A stretch of DNA of 64,000 bases from Methylobacterium sp. J-030 (GCF_022829545.1 NZ_JAKSYM010000403.1:1-64000); one strand, 5' to 3'; positions 17,371 through 26,542 are shown, numbered from the stretch's first letter. Notes: a model not told the origin generated them from the letters alone. Made by a program: numbers and translations.

Positions 17371-18504
17371 TCAAGCATCCTCGCTTATCAAGTCACGTTG
17401 GTGATCGGCCCATTTTTCCTCGACGTATCGAGCAAATGTCTCGCGGAACGCCTTGGTCGAAAAGGTCTCGGCATGCGCGCGAATCTTCTGACGGTCGTAT
17501 TGGGCATCGACAGCTTCGAACCGCGCGATCGCGTCGATCAGCGACGCTGTCGTCTGCTCGTGAAAGTGTAGCCCTGTGACGCCATCGATCACAGTCTCGC
17601 GCCCCCCGCCACGGCTGAACGCAATGACAGGCGTCCCGCAAGCCTGCGCCTCAACTGGAGCGATACCGAAATCCTCCTCCGATGCGAAGATAAACGCTCT
17701 GCATCGTTGGAGATAACTTCGAAGCACATCGTTGGGTTGGTAGCCTAAAATCTCAATGTTTGGCGTTGCGATCGACTTTACATAGCGATATTTCGGGCCG
17801 TCGCCGATCACGACCAATTTCTTGTCGGGCATTTTGGTGAACGCCTCGACGATCAGATGCATCTGCTTATACGGTACCATCCGCGATGCGGTCACATAGA
17901 AGTTCTCGCGCGGGGCATTTCCGAGACTGTAACGATCGATGTCGACATTGGGATAGATGACCGTCGAGTCGCGGCGGTATGTTTTACGAATACGCCCAGC
18001 AATGTATTTTGAGCACGCCACATAATGATCGACGCAGTTAGACGTTCGTTGATCCCAAATCCGAATCTTGTGCAGAAAATATCGCGCCAGCGCGCTTCGA
18101 ACGGGACCGAATCCCGATCCTTCGATGTATTGGTGTTGTAAATCCCAAGCATAACGCATGGGCGTATAGCAGTAACAAATATGCAGTTGTCGTCGTGTCG
18201 TGATCACGCCTTTTGCCACGGCATGGCAGTTGGAGATAATAAGATCGTATTGCCTCAGATCGTGCTGCTCGATCGCGAGTGGCATCAGGGGCAGCATGTA
18301 GGTGTAATATTTGTTAGACAGCGGAATGCGTTGCAGAAAAGATGTGATGATGCGTCGTCCGTCGAAATGAGTGCGATTTTGATCAGATAAAAAATTTATG
18401 AGGCAGAATATATCAGCATCCGGAAAGAGAGATGCCATTTCCGCGAGGACTTTGTCCGAGCCGGCATAGGTCGTAAGCCATTCATGAACCAGAGCAACCT
18501 TCAT
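17371..18504 (-). CDS. Glycosyltransferase family 4
   Basis: A 377-residue retaining glycosyltransferase, probably transferring a mannose-type residue from a nucleotide sugar during exopolysaccharide or O-antigen assembly. It starts MKVALVHEWLTTYAGSDKVL, typical of GT4 enzymes, and has the GT-B C-terminal donor-site segment EDFGIAPVEAQACGTPVIAF. The ATG at 18504 is chosen as the conserved start. Base composition is noticeably AT-richer than the flanking core genes, consistent with transfer. It is coupled to gmd downstream. The acceptor sugar cannot be told from sequence. Confidence 0.88.
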   Translation of the reverse strand: MKVALVHEWLTTYAGSDKVLAEMASLFPDADIFCLINFLSDQNRTHFDGRRIITSFLQRIPLSNKYYTYMLPLMPLAIEQHDLRQYDLIISNCHAVAKGVITTRRQLHICYCYTPMRYAWDLQHQYIEGSGFGPVRSALARYFLHKIRIWDQRTSNCVDHYVACSKYIAGRIRKTYRRDSTVIYPNVDIDRYSLGNAPRENFYVTASRMVPYKQMHLIVEAFTKMPDKKLVVIGDGPKYRYVKSIATPNIEILGYQPNDVLRSYLQRCRAFIFASEEDFGIAPVEAQACGTPVIAFSRGGGRETVIDGVTGLHFHEQTTASLIDAIARFEAVDAQYDRQKIRAHAETFSTKAFRETFARYVEEKWADHQRDLISEDA

Positions 18505-19045
18505 TCGTGTTCCACCATCCGCCAATTACCATTGGCCCAACCAGCCGGAGACTTCGCCGCCGGGAGTGTAAACGCTTTCCGGCCGGCTACAGCAAGGCAT
18601 GTGCCAGTACAAGTTTTAGACGACGAAATTCTGACTTCGCTCGAAAAATTAGCTGATTCGAACTTGTATCAGCAAGAGCGTATTGGTCGGTACCGTCTCA
18701 GCAGCGCGCTCGCCACGACATGGTGAAGCGCAGGTCGCCGCCTTTGGATAAGCAGCGAGTGAGTCTTTGCCAATTTCGGTCCGTTGCGACAAGGCCAGGG
18801 TAACGGGCGCCGGACGGCGTACGCCACCGCTCATGTTTCGAGTCCCGCCACGGCTTCGTGCAACCGCTCCAGCAGGATGGTCGGACGGGCCACAGCGTCC
18901 AAACCACTCAGCAAAGGTAACTGTGGATCGGTGGCCCGAAATCGACTTCGGCGAACCCGCAATGCGGGCGTTCGCTCGGGCGAACCGGTGCCCACCTGGG
19001 TGAGAGGCGCACCCGTCGCGCCTCTGGACTGGGCGGCGCCGGTGC
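18505..19045. other. Gene-free stretch between two glycosyltransferase genes
   Basis: About 540 bases with short frames only. One minus-strand frame (around 18698-18907) has a protein-like ending but no family match. It may be a decayed gene or the promoter region of the glycosyltransferase-gmd unit. Confidence 0.4.
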
Positions 19046-20128
19046 TCATCCGCGCATCAGGTCGGCATAGGCCTGTGCTGTCGTCTTCCATGAAAATTGT
19101 TTGATCCTCTGCCTGCCTGCGGCGATCAACTCACCCCTGAGCTGCCCGGTGCGGCGCAGGGTCTCGATATGCTGGATCCAGGTATTTGGATCGTCCGGCG
19201 CGGCCATCAGCGCGGCATCTCCGCAGACCTCCGGCATGCTCGCTCGATCCGAAGAAATGACGGGACAGCCCCATGCCATGGCTTCGACGATCGGTAGCCC
19301 GAATCCTTCCGTCCAGGACGGGAACAGCAAGCACAGCGCACGCTCGAACAGGAAAGCGAGATCGTTATCGTCGATCCGCCCCGTGAACAGGACGTTCTCA
19401 GCACCCGTGAGCGCGTCATCGGAATAGATCCTGGCGGATCCGCCGACCACGATGACGTCGATACCCGCCCCGCCGAGCGTCGGGGCGATGTCCATGACGA
19501 GCCGCAGGTTCTTGTGCGGGGCCCGGGAGCCGAGGGCCACCACGAAGGGGCGCTCCGGACCGCCCGGCCGGTCGCTCACGATTGCCGGGGCGGACTGAGC
19601 AAGATGGGGGTTCCATTCCAGCGCGTGCTCGTGGCCGTTGGGCAGCACGGTGATTTGCGAGGCTTTCAACGGGAGATGACTCGCGATCTGCATTGCCGAC
19701 GCAGATGAGACGCTGGTTATCCGCGCCGAGCTGCGGGCTACGATCGTTTGCAGCAAGCGATAATAAAGACGGAAGGAACCGCTGTAGCTCTCAGGCCTGA
19801 TAAAGACGTTTGCATCGTGAATGCAGACGACTTGTTTAGCCTTGATCGCCGGAGCCGTGTTGCACAGGTTCAATAGATCCCCGCGCCACCGGGTGGGGAG
19901 GGCAAGCTGTTCCCAGGCGTGCCCACGGAAGCGACCGAATTGTACGAGGGGCATCCGCGCTAGGTGCGGGTCGACGGCGCGATCCGGTGCAAGGAGCGGC
20001 GCCGAGAGGGTCCGCGCGCTCAGGATATCGTTGAGGTGGCGAGAAACGTTCCAGGCGTATCTCTGAACCCCGGTGAGATCCTGCGTGAGAAAGCGTCCGT
20101 TCACGGCGAACCCTGTTGTCGGTTCCAT
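19046..20128 (-). CDS. Glycosyltransferase family 4 (mannosyltransferase-like)
   Basis: A 360-residue GT-B enzyme. It begins with NGRFLTQDLTGVQRYAWNV, the usual start of this subgroup, and has the donor-binding LFPSWTEGFGLPIVEAMAWG with the E-x7-E pattern and ALGSRAPHKNL in the linker. Starts at ATG 20128 or GTG 20131 are both possible. It lies upstream of the gmd unit on the same strand but 540 bases away, so it may be a separate transcript. The flanking side carries transposase debris, suggesting the polysaccharide block is an acquired or rearranged fragment. Confidence 0.87.
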   Translation of the reverse strand: MEPTTGFAVNGRFLTQDLTGVQRYAWNVSRHLNDILSARTLSAPLLAPDRAVDPHLARMPLVQFGRFRGHAWEQLALPTRWRGDLLNLCNTAPAIKAKQVVCIHDANVFIRPESYSGSFRLYYRLLQTIVARSSARITSVSSASAMQIASHLPLKASQITVLPNGHEHALEWNPHLAQSAPAIVSDRPGGPERPFVVALGSRAPHKNLRLVMDIAPTLGGAGIDVIVVGGSARIYSDDALTGAENVLFTGRIDDNDLAFLFERALCLLFPSWTEGFGLPIVEAMAWGCPVISSDRASMPEVCGDAALMAAPDDPNTWIQHIETLRRTGQLRGELIAAGRQRIKQFSWKTTAQAYADLMRG

Positions 20129-20277
20129 CACACTGTTCCTGGGGTTTCAGGGTCTGCCCCTGTACGGGGAGTCGAGGCCCGAATGAAATGCGTAGTGTCG
20201 ACCACGCTAACAGCTCGCCTCGACCCTTGGCGGCGAGGCCCTTGGGCAGGCTGGTCCGCGACCAGCCGGTCAGGTCA

Positions 20278-20499
20278 GATCCACCGGCTCATGCCGTAGT
20301 GCTCTCCGTCGACGAGAAGTCGCAGATCCCGGCGCTCACCCGAACGCAGGACCCGTTGCCGATGAAGCCGGGTCAGCCCATGACGCGCACCCACGACTAC
20401 AAGCGCCACGGCACCACGACCCTGTTTGCCGCCCTAGACGTCCTGGAGGGCAAGGTGATCGGCCGCTGCATACCGCGCCCGCGGGCCGAGTTTGACGGC
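20278..20499 (+). pseudogene. IS630-family transposase remnant
   Basis: The plus-strand frame contains DPPAHAVVLSVDEKSQI, then THDYKRHGTTTLFAAL and VIGRCIPRPR, the highly conserved core around the first catalytic Asp of IS630 transposases. Both ends are missing: upstream there is no helix-turn-helix region, and downstream the frame loses similarity before the second Asp and the Glu. It is a non-functional relic of about 74 codons. Confidence 0.8.
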
Positions 20500-20754
20500 T
20501 GGCGCCGGATGGTCGTCCGAGCGAATTGCATCGCCTGCCCGATCGTCGTGTCCGACCGGTCGCGTTCGCCGCGACACCCGGCGGCGTTGCTTCGGATGCG
20601 AGCCGTCATCCACCCAGGTTTCCGATCACCGAAATGGACTCCCCTGCGTCGAGCCTCAGGGATTGACGAAAAGCCACAGGGTGATTGCCGCGAACCCGCT
20701 CACGGCCATCTCACGGGTTCCGTTCGCGGATAGCGGATCGCCTGTCGGTGGCCC

Positions 20755-20808
20755 GATCGGATCGAGCGCCTGCTCGGCACCTTAAAAAGGTGGCGGTGCG
20801 TCGCAACC
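20755..20808 (+). pseudogene. Possible IS5-type transposase C-terminal scrap
   Basis: The plus-strand frame reads DRIERLLGTLKRWRCVAT, which resembles the RIERxxxxLKxxRRIAT segment around the catalytic Glu of IS5-family transposases. Only about 18 codons are recognisable, so this is tentative. It sits immediately before the radical SAM gene. Confidence 0.3.
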
Positions 20809-20818
20809 TGGACCTGCC

Positions 20819-21886
20819 ATGGCCCTCACGCGCGACCTCCTTGCGATCCGGACGATCTACCAAGAACCGGCGGTGGTGGATTTCCCGCTCGGTCAAGAGA
20901 TCCTCGCGCGCTTCCCCGATGCCGAACGCATTACCGTGCCTTCGCATTGGAACATCCCGGATCTGCACGGGAATGCCGGATCGGTCGAGGACTGGGTGCG
21001 GATCAAGCGCTCAACCCTGGTGCTCGGCGTGAAGAAGGGTCTGTCCATGCGGCCGAACGGTCGGAGCGCACACTTCATCGCGCCCTCGACGTCCAATGGC
21101 TGCGCGATGGCCTGCGCCTATTGTTACGTACCGCGCCGCAAGGGCTTCGCCAACCCCATCTCCCTGTTCGTGAATATCGAGCAGGCCTGCGCGGCGATCG
21201 GCCGGCATGCGGGCCGCCAGGGACGTCTGCCCGAGCCGGATCTGATCGACCCGGCCCTCTGGGTCTATGACATCGGGGAGAACGGCGACCTCTCGGTGGA
21301 TGCCGCCGTCAGCAGCGGCGTCGAGAGCCTGATCGCGCTGTTCCGCGGCCTGCCGAACGCCAAGGCGTCCTTCGCCACAAAGACCGTGAACCGCGCCCTG
21401 CTTGGCTACGATCCCCAGGGCAAGACGCGGATCCGCTTTTCTCTCATGCCCGCCGGCATCGCCCGGGTGGTCGACGTGCGCACCGCCCCGATGCCGGAGC
21501 GGATCGCTGCCATCAACGACTTCGTGGCGGCCGGTTACGAGGTCCACGCCAACTTCTCGCCGGTGATCCTTCACGAGGGGTGGGAGGCCGAATGGCGCGC
21601 GCTCTTCGCCGAGATCGACGACACCCTCTCGGACGCCGCCAAGGCGCAACTCAAATGCGAGATCATCATGTTGACCCACAACGCGGATCTGCACGCGGTC
21701 AATCTGGGCTGGCATCCCCGTGCCGAGGAATTGCTGTGGCGGCCGGACATCCAGGAGGTCAAGGTGTCGGAGGGCGGGGGCACGAACCTGCGCTATCGGA
21801 CCGGCTGGAAGGGCCAGTGGCTCGCCCGCTTCAAGGCACTGCTCGCCGAGACGCTGCCTTACTGCACCGTGCGCTACGCGTTCTGA
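20819..21886 (+). CDS. Radical SAM protein of the spore photoproduct lyase family
   Basis: A 355-residue enzyme with the radical SAM cluster motif in NGCAMACAYCYVP (Cys-x3-Cys-x2-Cys, about residue 95-105) followed by a SplB-like segment (FANPISLFVNIEQA). It resembles the alphaproteobacterial spore photoproduct lyase-like family, found in bacteria that make no spores. True SP lyase repairs a thymine dimer in spore DNA; the substrate here is unknown, and UV-damage repair is a guess from the family. The ATG at 20819 begins MALTRDLLAI. It is followed 49 bases later by a deaminase gene in the same direction, a possible operon. Confidence 0.85.
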   Translation: MALTRDLLAIRTIYQEPAVVDFPLGQEILARFPDAERITVPSHWNIPDLHGNAGSVEDWVRIKRSTLVLGVKKGLSMRPNGRSAHFIAPSTSNGCAMACAYCYVPRRKGFANPISLFVNIEQACAAIGRHAGRQGRLPEPDLIDPALWVYDIGENGDLSVDAAVSSGVESLIALFRGLPNAKASFATKTVNRALLGYDPQGKTRIRFSLMPAGIARVVDVRTAPMPERIAAINDFVAAGYEVHANFSPVILHEGWEAEWRALFAEIDDTLSDAAKAQLKCEIIMLTHNADLHAVNLGWHPRAEELLWRPDIQEVKVSEGGGTNLRYRTGWKGQWLARFKALLAETLPYCTVRYAF

Positions 21887-21935
21887 ACGCCCGGCTGTCG
21901 CCGGCGTCGGAATGCCGTTGGAAAGGGACGCGATC

Positions 21936-22427
21936 ATGTCGACGCACGACGCCTTCATCGGCGAGGCCGTTGCCCTCGCCGCCGAGAATGTCGCGACCGG
22001 AGGCGCACCCTACGGGGCCGTGATCGTGCGCGACGGCGCCGTCCTGGTCCGGGCGGCCAACACCGTCCATGCGACCAACGACCCGACCGCCCATGCCGAA
22101 ATGGTGGCTCTGCGCGAGGCGAGCCGGGTCCTGGGACGCCGCGACCTGTCCGACTGCGTGATGTATGCGAGCGGGCGCCCTTGCCCCATGTGCCACGCCG
22201 CGATGCGCCTCGCGGGCTTCACGCGCGGCTACTTCGCGTTCTCGGCGGAAGAGGCCGAACAGCACGGCGCCGGCAGCGCGGCGATCTACGCCGAGCTCTG
22301 CCAGCCCCTCGACGCGCAGCCGATGCGGCTCAGCCAGATCCGGCCGGCGGCGGAATCGCCCTACGCCGCGTGGCGGGCGCGACGGGACGCGCGACGCCTC
22401 AGTGAGTCCAGGGGGCGGTCCGGTTGA
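21936..22427 (+). CDS. Nucleoside/guanine deaminase-like protein (CMP/dCMP deaminase fold)
   Basis: A 163-residue zinc hydrolase with the ligand and proton-shuttle motif HAEMVAL and the PCPMCHAAM motif, the arrangement of guanine deaminases and tRNA adenosine deaminases. The length and the C-terminal tail fit guanine deaminase-like members better than TadA. The ATG at 21936 has a GGAAAGGGA ribosome binding site; the ATG at 21912 is less well placed. It lies directly after the radical SAM gene. Its 3' end overlaps the convergent NDUFS4-like gene by 29 bases. Confidence 0.85.
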   Translation: MSTHDAFIGEAVALAAENVATGGAPYGAVIVRDGAVLVRAANTVHATNDPTAHAEMVALREASRVLGRRDLSDCVMYASGRPCPMCHAAMRLAGFTRGYFAFSAEEAEQHGAGSAAIYAELCQPLDAQPMRLSQIRPAAESPYAAWRARRDARRLSESRGRSG

Positions 22428-22710
22428 ACTTGAAGTTATCCGAATAGGACAGGCCCTTGCGAGCGGCGGGCTTGGCCGGCTGTTCGACACGGTAGGCGAT
22501 GCCCTCGCGCTTGGCGTAGGCCACCGCCTCTTCCTCCGTGTCGAATTCCAGCCGGACCTGCTGCAGCATGTCGGAGGACCCATACCAACCCATGAGCGGA
22601 TCGACCTCGCGCGGGCTCGTCCGGTCGAACTCAAGGATCCACTGCTGGGTCCGGGCGAGGCCGGATTGCGTGGCATCCCGGGACGGACGGAAGATGCGGG
22701 CACTCGCCAT
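22399..22710 (-). CDS. NDUFS4-like electron transport Complex I accessory protein
   Basis: A 103-residue soluble protein matching the ETC Complex I subunit (NDUFS4/18 kDa) family of alphaproteobacteria. It shows the N-terminal ARIFRPSRDATQSG, WILEF, the GW-x-S-D-M motif and a C-terminal YSDNFKFNRTAPWTH ending, all characteristic. The ATG at 22710 starts MASARIFRP. It lies just downstream of tRNA-Pro on the same strand and overlaps the convergent deaminase gene at the 3' end. Confidence 0.92.
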   Translation of the reverse strand: MASARIFRPSRDATQSGLARTQQWILEFDRTSPREVDPLMGWYGSSDMLQQVRLEFDTEEEAVAYAKREGIAYRVEQPAKPAARKGLSYSDNFKFNRTAPWTH

Positions 22711-22734
22711 CTGACGCGACAGGCTCCTGATCAA

Positions 22735-22811
<77 letters not shown>

Positions 22812-22942
22812 ACACCCCGTGAGGGGCTCCGATTCCTACCGTTTTGCCTGTCCGGCCGCAAGGCGAATGCCGACGCAGGGGGGGCGGTGTCGGATCCTGA
22901 CCCTGCAAATGACCGGAACCCCGTGATGTAAAGTGTGTCCTC

Positions 22943-22986
22943 GCCGGTTTCAAAACGCATGCGTGTCTATCGCGTTGAAAACCGGC
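22943..22986. repeat. Imperfect inverted repeat in a gene-free stretch
   Basis: GCCGGTTTCAAAACGC and its near reverse complement GCGTTGAAAACCGGC flank a 13-base centre. It lies within the 570 bases (22812-23382) between tRNA-Pro and the GGDEF-EAL gene, where no supported coding sequence is seen. It may be a terminator, an operator or a mobile-element relic. Confidence 0.5.
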
Positions 22987-23382
22987 ACAATTGCGAGGTC
23001 ATTGCTGCATAACATCGATATACTGGCACTGGGTTCGTATATTTTGGTGGTCGAACGAGCCTGATCACCTATGCGCTCAAAACGGTCGGCCGGACTGATC
23101 TTGCGACGGCGTTCGGAATCACCTACCCAAGACTCGAAGTCGCTGCACAAACGGGCTCGGGTCGGTCAAAGGCTGCGGCGTTTGAACATGTATGGCCTGA
23201 AGTCGGACAAAACGACCCTGCACCCTTGAAGCTAAGTTCAATGGCTCGTCATGCCCATGCCAGCGGTGCGTGCTCGAGTCGGCGAAGATTGGACACGGTT
23301 CGACCGCCGGCGGACGCTGACCACATCGCAACGGTATCTTACGATTCTTGGCGGAGCATCGGGCACGGCGGGTGGACGCGCG

Positions 23383-25398
23383 ATGACCGTTCGGGACCAA
23401 GAGATATCTGTTCGGCTTCGCCCGGGCCTGGGTGAGGGCGCCGGCCTCGCCCGCGCGCTCGTTCGGCGGGACCAACTCGAGGCCATGCGCGGCAGCGTCC
23501 TGTCGGCGATTCCCGTCAACATGCTGCTCGGGCTGGCGAGCACGCTGGTGGCGTATCGGAGTGGGCACGGTGAGGTCGGGGTCGTCTGGTTCGCGCTCTC
23601 CACGATCGCCAACCTGCTCCGCATCGGCCTGTGCCGCGCGCCCTGTCTCGGGCTAGCTCTGACGCCGGACACGACGCCGGACATGGCCGCTGCGGCCGCG
23701 CGATCGATCGACCGGCACCTGCGGGCCTGCATCGCGGCGGCGTTCCTGTCCGGCTTGGTCTGGTCCTGCCAGCCGCTGCTCTGCGAGAGCTACACCTCGG
23801 CGCAGACGCTGTTCTACCTCACGATCACCTGCGGCATCACCGCCGGCGCGGTGACGCATGGCACCGCGTATGCGCGGATCCCGCTGGCCTTCATCCTGCC
23901 GCCGCTGCTTTCGGTCACCGTCAGCCTCGTCGCAGCTGGCGATTTCGACAGGAACTGCCTCGCGGCCTGCGTGCTGCTCTACCTCCTGGCCCTGACGCAC
24001 ACGGCCTTCCGGAGCGAGGCTGGGTTCCGAGAGGCGAGCCGCCTGAAGTACGAGGCGACAGCGCTGGCGAGATCGCGCGCGGAGGCCCATGCGCGCGTGA
24101 GCGCCCTGGCGGACGAGATGCGCCGACGCGCCACGCACGACGACCTGACCGGCCTGCTCAATCGGGGTGGCTTCATTCAGCAGGCTGAGGAACGCCTTCG
24201 GGCCGGACCGATCAGTCTGCTGCTGCTCGATCTCGACGGGTTCAAGCGCGTCAACGACGTCTACGGCCACAAGGCCGGCGATCGGGTTCTTATCGAGGTT
24301 GCCCGGCGCATCGGCGCCGAGCTGCCGGACGATGGCCTCGCGGCACGGCTCGGGGGCGACGAGTTCGCGGTGCTGTACGATCCCGCCGTGTCCGGCATCC
24401 CCCACGACCGGCTCGCGGCGCGCCTCGTGGTCGCGGTCGCGCAACCCCTCGACGGGTTCGATGCCGGCCGGCTCGGGGTGAGCATCGGCGTGCATTCGGG
24501 CGCGGAACCGAGCCTGACGGAGATGCTGAGCTGCGCCGACGCGGCTCTGTACGCCGCGAAGGCGGCCGGCCGGAACCATTTCCGGATGTTCGATACGGGC
24601 CTGCGGGAGCGCTTGCAGATCCGCCGCGATCTGGAGCGCGACCTCTCGACCGCCCTCGCCGAGGCCGCCCTGGAGGTGTGGTTCCAGCCGATCTACGCCA
24701 TGGACGCGGAGACGCTGGTGGGGCTCGAGGCGCTGGTGCGCTGGCAGCATCCGCGGCTCGGCTGGATCGCGCCGCCCGACCTGGTCGCCACAGCGGCGAC
24801 GGCGGGGCTGACCGAATCGCTGCTGCGCTACATCCTCGAGCAGGTCTGCGCGATGATGCAGATCCTGCGCGGCCGGGGGCTCGGCACGGTCCGCGTCGCC
24901 ATGAACGTCTCCCCCAAGGAAATGGCACAGGTGCCGGTGGACGAGATCGTCATCGAGCGACTGCAGAACCTCGACTTGCCGCCAGCGATGCTGGAGATCG
25001 AGATCACGGAGGAGACGGCGCTCGATATAGGCGCCGTCCAGGGCAAGCTGCAGGCGCTGTCACGCGCGGGCATCCGGGTGGCCCTCGACGACTTCGGCAT
25101 CGGTTACTCCTCGCTCTCGTCCCTGCGCCAACTCCGGGCCGACCGGATCAAGATCGATCGGAGCTTCGTGACGGGCCTCAACGCCTCGGACGACAAGCGC
25201 GGTCTGGTCCTCGCGGTCCTCGGTCTGGGGCGCCTGCTCGGGCTGGAAGTCGTGGCCGAGGGGGTCGAGTCCGACGACGACCTGCGCACCCTGCAGACGA
25301 TGGGCTGCCCGTTCCTCCAGGGTTATCATCTCGGTCGACCGATGACGGTGCCTGTCCTCGAGGCGAGCCTGTTCGCGAACCGCACCGCGGCGGCCTGA
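23383..25398 (+). CDS. GGDEF-EAL protein, probable cyclic di-GMP phosphodiesterase
   Basis: A membrane-bound second-messenger enzyme of 671 residues. The N-terminal 210 or so residues form about six hydrophobic segments. The GGDEF domain (about 235-400) keeps LGGDEFAVL but the inhibitory RxxD site five residues before it is absent. The EAL domain (about 415-665) has the metal and catalytic motifs: LEALVRW, NVSPKEM, EITEET, LDDFGIGYSSL, KIDRSFV, VVAEGVES and QGYHLGRP. Phosphodiesterase activity is therefore likely; cyclase activity is possible. The ATG at 23383 is chosen because the upstream extension has no conserved features. Confidence 0.93.
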   Translation: MTVRDQEISVRLRPGLGEGAGLARALVRRDQLEAMRGSVLSAIPVNMLLGLASTLVAYRSGHGEVGVVWFALSTIANLLRIGLCRAPCLGLALTPDTTPDMAAAAARSIDRHLRACIAAAFLSGLVWSCQPLLCESYTSAQTLFYLTITCGITAGAVTHGTAYARIPLAFILPPLLSVTVSLVAAGDFDRNCLAACVLLYLLALTHTAFRSEAGFREASRLKYEATALARSRAEAHARVSALADEMRRRATHDDLTGLLNRGGFIQQAEERLRAGPISLLLLDLDGFKRVNDVYGHKAGDRVLIEVARRIGAELPDDGLAARLGGDEFAVLYDPAVSGIPHDRLAARLVVAVAQPLDGFDAGRLGVSIGVHSGAEPSLTEMLSCADAALYAAKAAGRNHFRMFDTGLRERLQIRRDLERDLSTALAEAALEVWFQPIYAMDAETLVGLEALVRWQHPRLGWIAPPDLVATAATAGLTESLLRYILEQVCAMMQILRGRGLGTVRVAMNVSPKEMAQVPVDEIVIERLQNLDLPPAMLEIEITEETALDIGAVQGKLQALSRAGIRVALDDFGIGYSSLSSLRQLRADRIKIDRSFVTGLNASDDKRGLVLAVLGLGRLLGLEVVAEGVESDDDLRTLQTMGCPFLQGYHLGRPMTVPVLEASLFANRTAAA

Positions 25399-25732
25399 CG
25401 AGAGCGGCGGATCTCTGCCTCGTTGACGGGGATGTGAGCGCCACCGCGCGAACCCTTCACCGGGATACGCATTACCATGGGCCTGCGCGAACCGGTTTGG
25501 CTTGGGTCGCCGGAACCTGCACCGTCTCGGCTGACGGTGACCGGCACGCCCCTGAAATCCGTCCCCCCGCGTCGTCGCGGCGCGGCGACCGCTTCCCATG
25601 TTCACGCCGTGGGCGGTCGTGAAAGCCGAATTCCGGTCATCACCTTTGGAAAACGTCCGTTTTATCACGTTCGATGTTTCGGAGGTTGTTGCTTATCCAA
25701 ACCCGTGCGACATGGTGGTCGCTCAAATAATC

Positions 25733-26485
25733 ATGGATATTGTCATGTGCGCAGCGCGAAAGCGCCACGCCGTCCGCTGGATCGCTGCCGGTTGGGCTGC
25801 CTGGGTCGCCCCTGCATGCGCCGAGATGCGCATCGAGGCGGCCAAGATCACGGGCGGCGATCTCTGGATCATCGGGTATGCCGATGACCCGGATGTCGAG
25901 ATCACGCTCGACGGCCGGTTTCCGCAGCGGACGGACAGCAACGGTTATTTCGAGTTCCGCGTCGTCTATCACCCGGCGACCTGCATCGCGACGCTTCAGA
26001 CGCCGAAGCAGTCCCGCAGCGTCGTGGTCGGCGGCTGCGGGCAGCAGGGACCGCAGGCGCCCGGCCTCGTCGGGCCACCCGGGCCGCAGGGCCTCCGGGG
26101 CGAGACGGGGCCCCGAGGTGAGATCGGCCCGGCCGGGGAGCGGGGCGCGCCGGGTCCGTCCGGCCCGGCGGGTGTTGCGGGCGTGCAGGGTGTCCCGGGC
26201 GAACCCGGTCCGCGTGGTCCGGCCGGCGAAGCTGGAACCGCTGGTGAGACCGGTCCGGCGGGTCCCGTGGGTCCTCCGGGTCCGCGCGGCGCCCAGGCGT
26301 CGGCGGGTGCGCCCGGGCCTGCCGGTCCGGCCGCGAGGGCCGCGCTCCCGGGTGCCGCACAGAAGGCGGCGCCGGCCACCCGGCGACCGCCGATCAAGCC
26401 GCATCCGGACCGGGAGCCGCCGCCGCCGGACTCCGCACCCGAGGTCGAGCCGGGCGGTGGCGTGACGTCCGAGGATCGATACTGA
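25733..26485 (+). CDS. Secreted collagen-like protein with 26 contiguous Gly-X-Y triplets
   Basis: A 250-residue protein with three parts. First comes a signal-peptide-like start (RKRHAVRWIAAGWAAWVAPACA; the ATG at 25745 is an alternative). Next is a compact domain of about 80 residues with two cysteines, probably a beta-sandwich (GDLWIIGYADDPDVEITLDG). Then come 26 uninterrupted Gly-X-Y triplets rich in GPA, GPR, GPP and GET, a short break, three more triplets, and a proline-rich charged tail. Such repeats can form triple helices on bacterial surfaces. No cell-wall or outer-membrane anchor is visible. The function is unknown; surface display or a biofilm role is inference. Confidence 0.8.
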   Translation: MDIVMCAARKRHAVRWIAAGWAAWVAPACAEMRIEAAKITGGDLWIIGYADDPDVEITLDGRFPQRTDSNGYFEFRVVYHPATCIATLQTPKQSRSVVVGGCGQQGPQAPGLVGPPGPQGLRGETGPRGEIGPAGERGAPGPSGPAGVAGVQGVPGEPGPRGPAGEAGTAGETGPAGPVGPPGPRGAQASAGAPGPAGPAARAALPGAAQKAAPATRRPPIKPHPDREPPPPDSAPEVEPGGGVTSEDRY

Positions 26486-26542
26486 GTTCGGCCCGGCCGG
26501 CCACAGGCCGCCGGAGCCCGTGAGGCCGGATCCGTGAGCCGG

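Noticed and set aside
20116..20733. 205-codon frame containing the IS630 core as an intact gene
   Set aside because: Only about 74 codons match the transposase; flanking residues are unrelated and two catalytic residues are missing.
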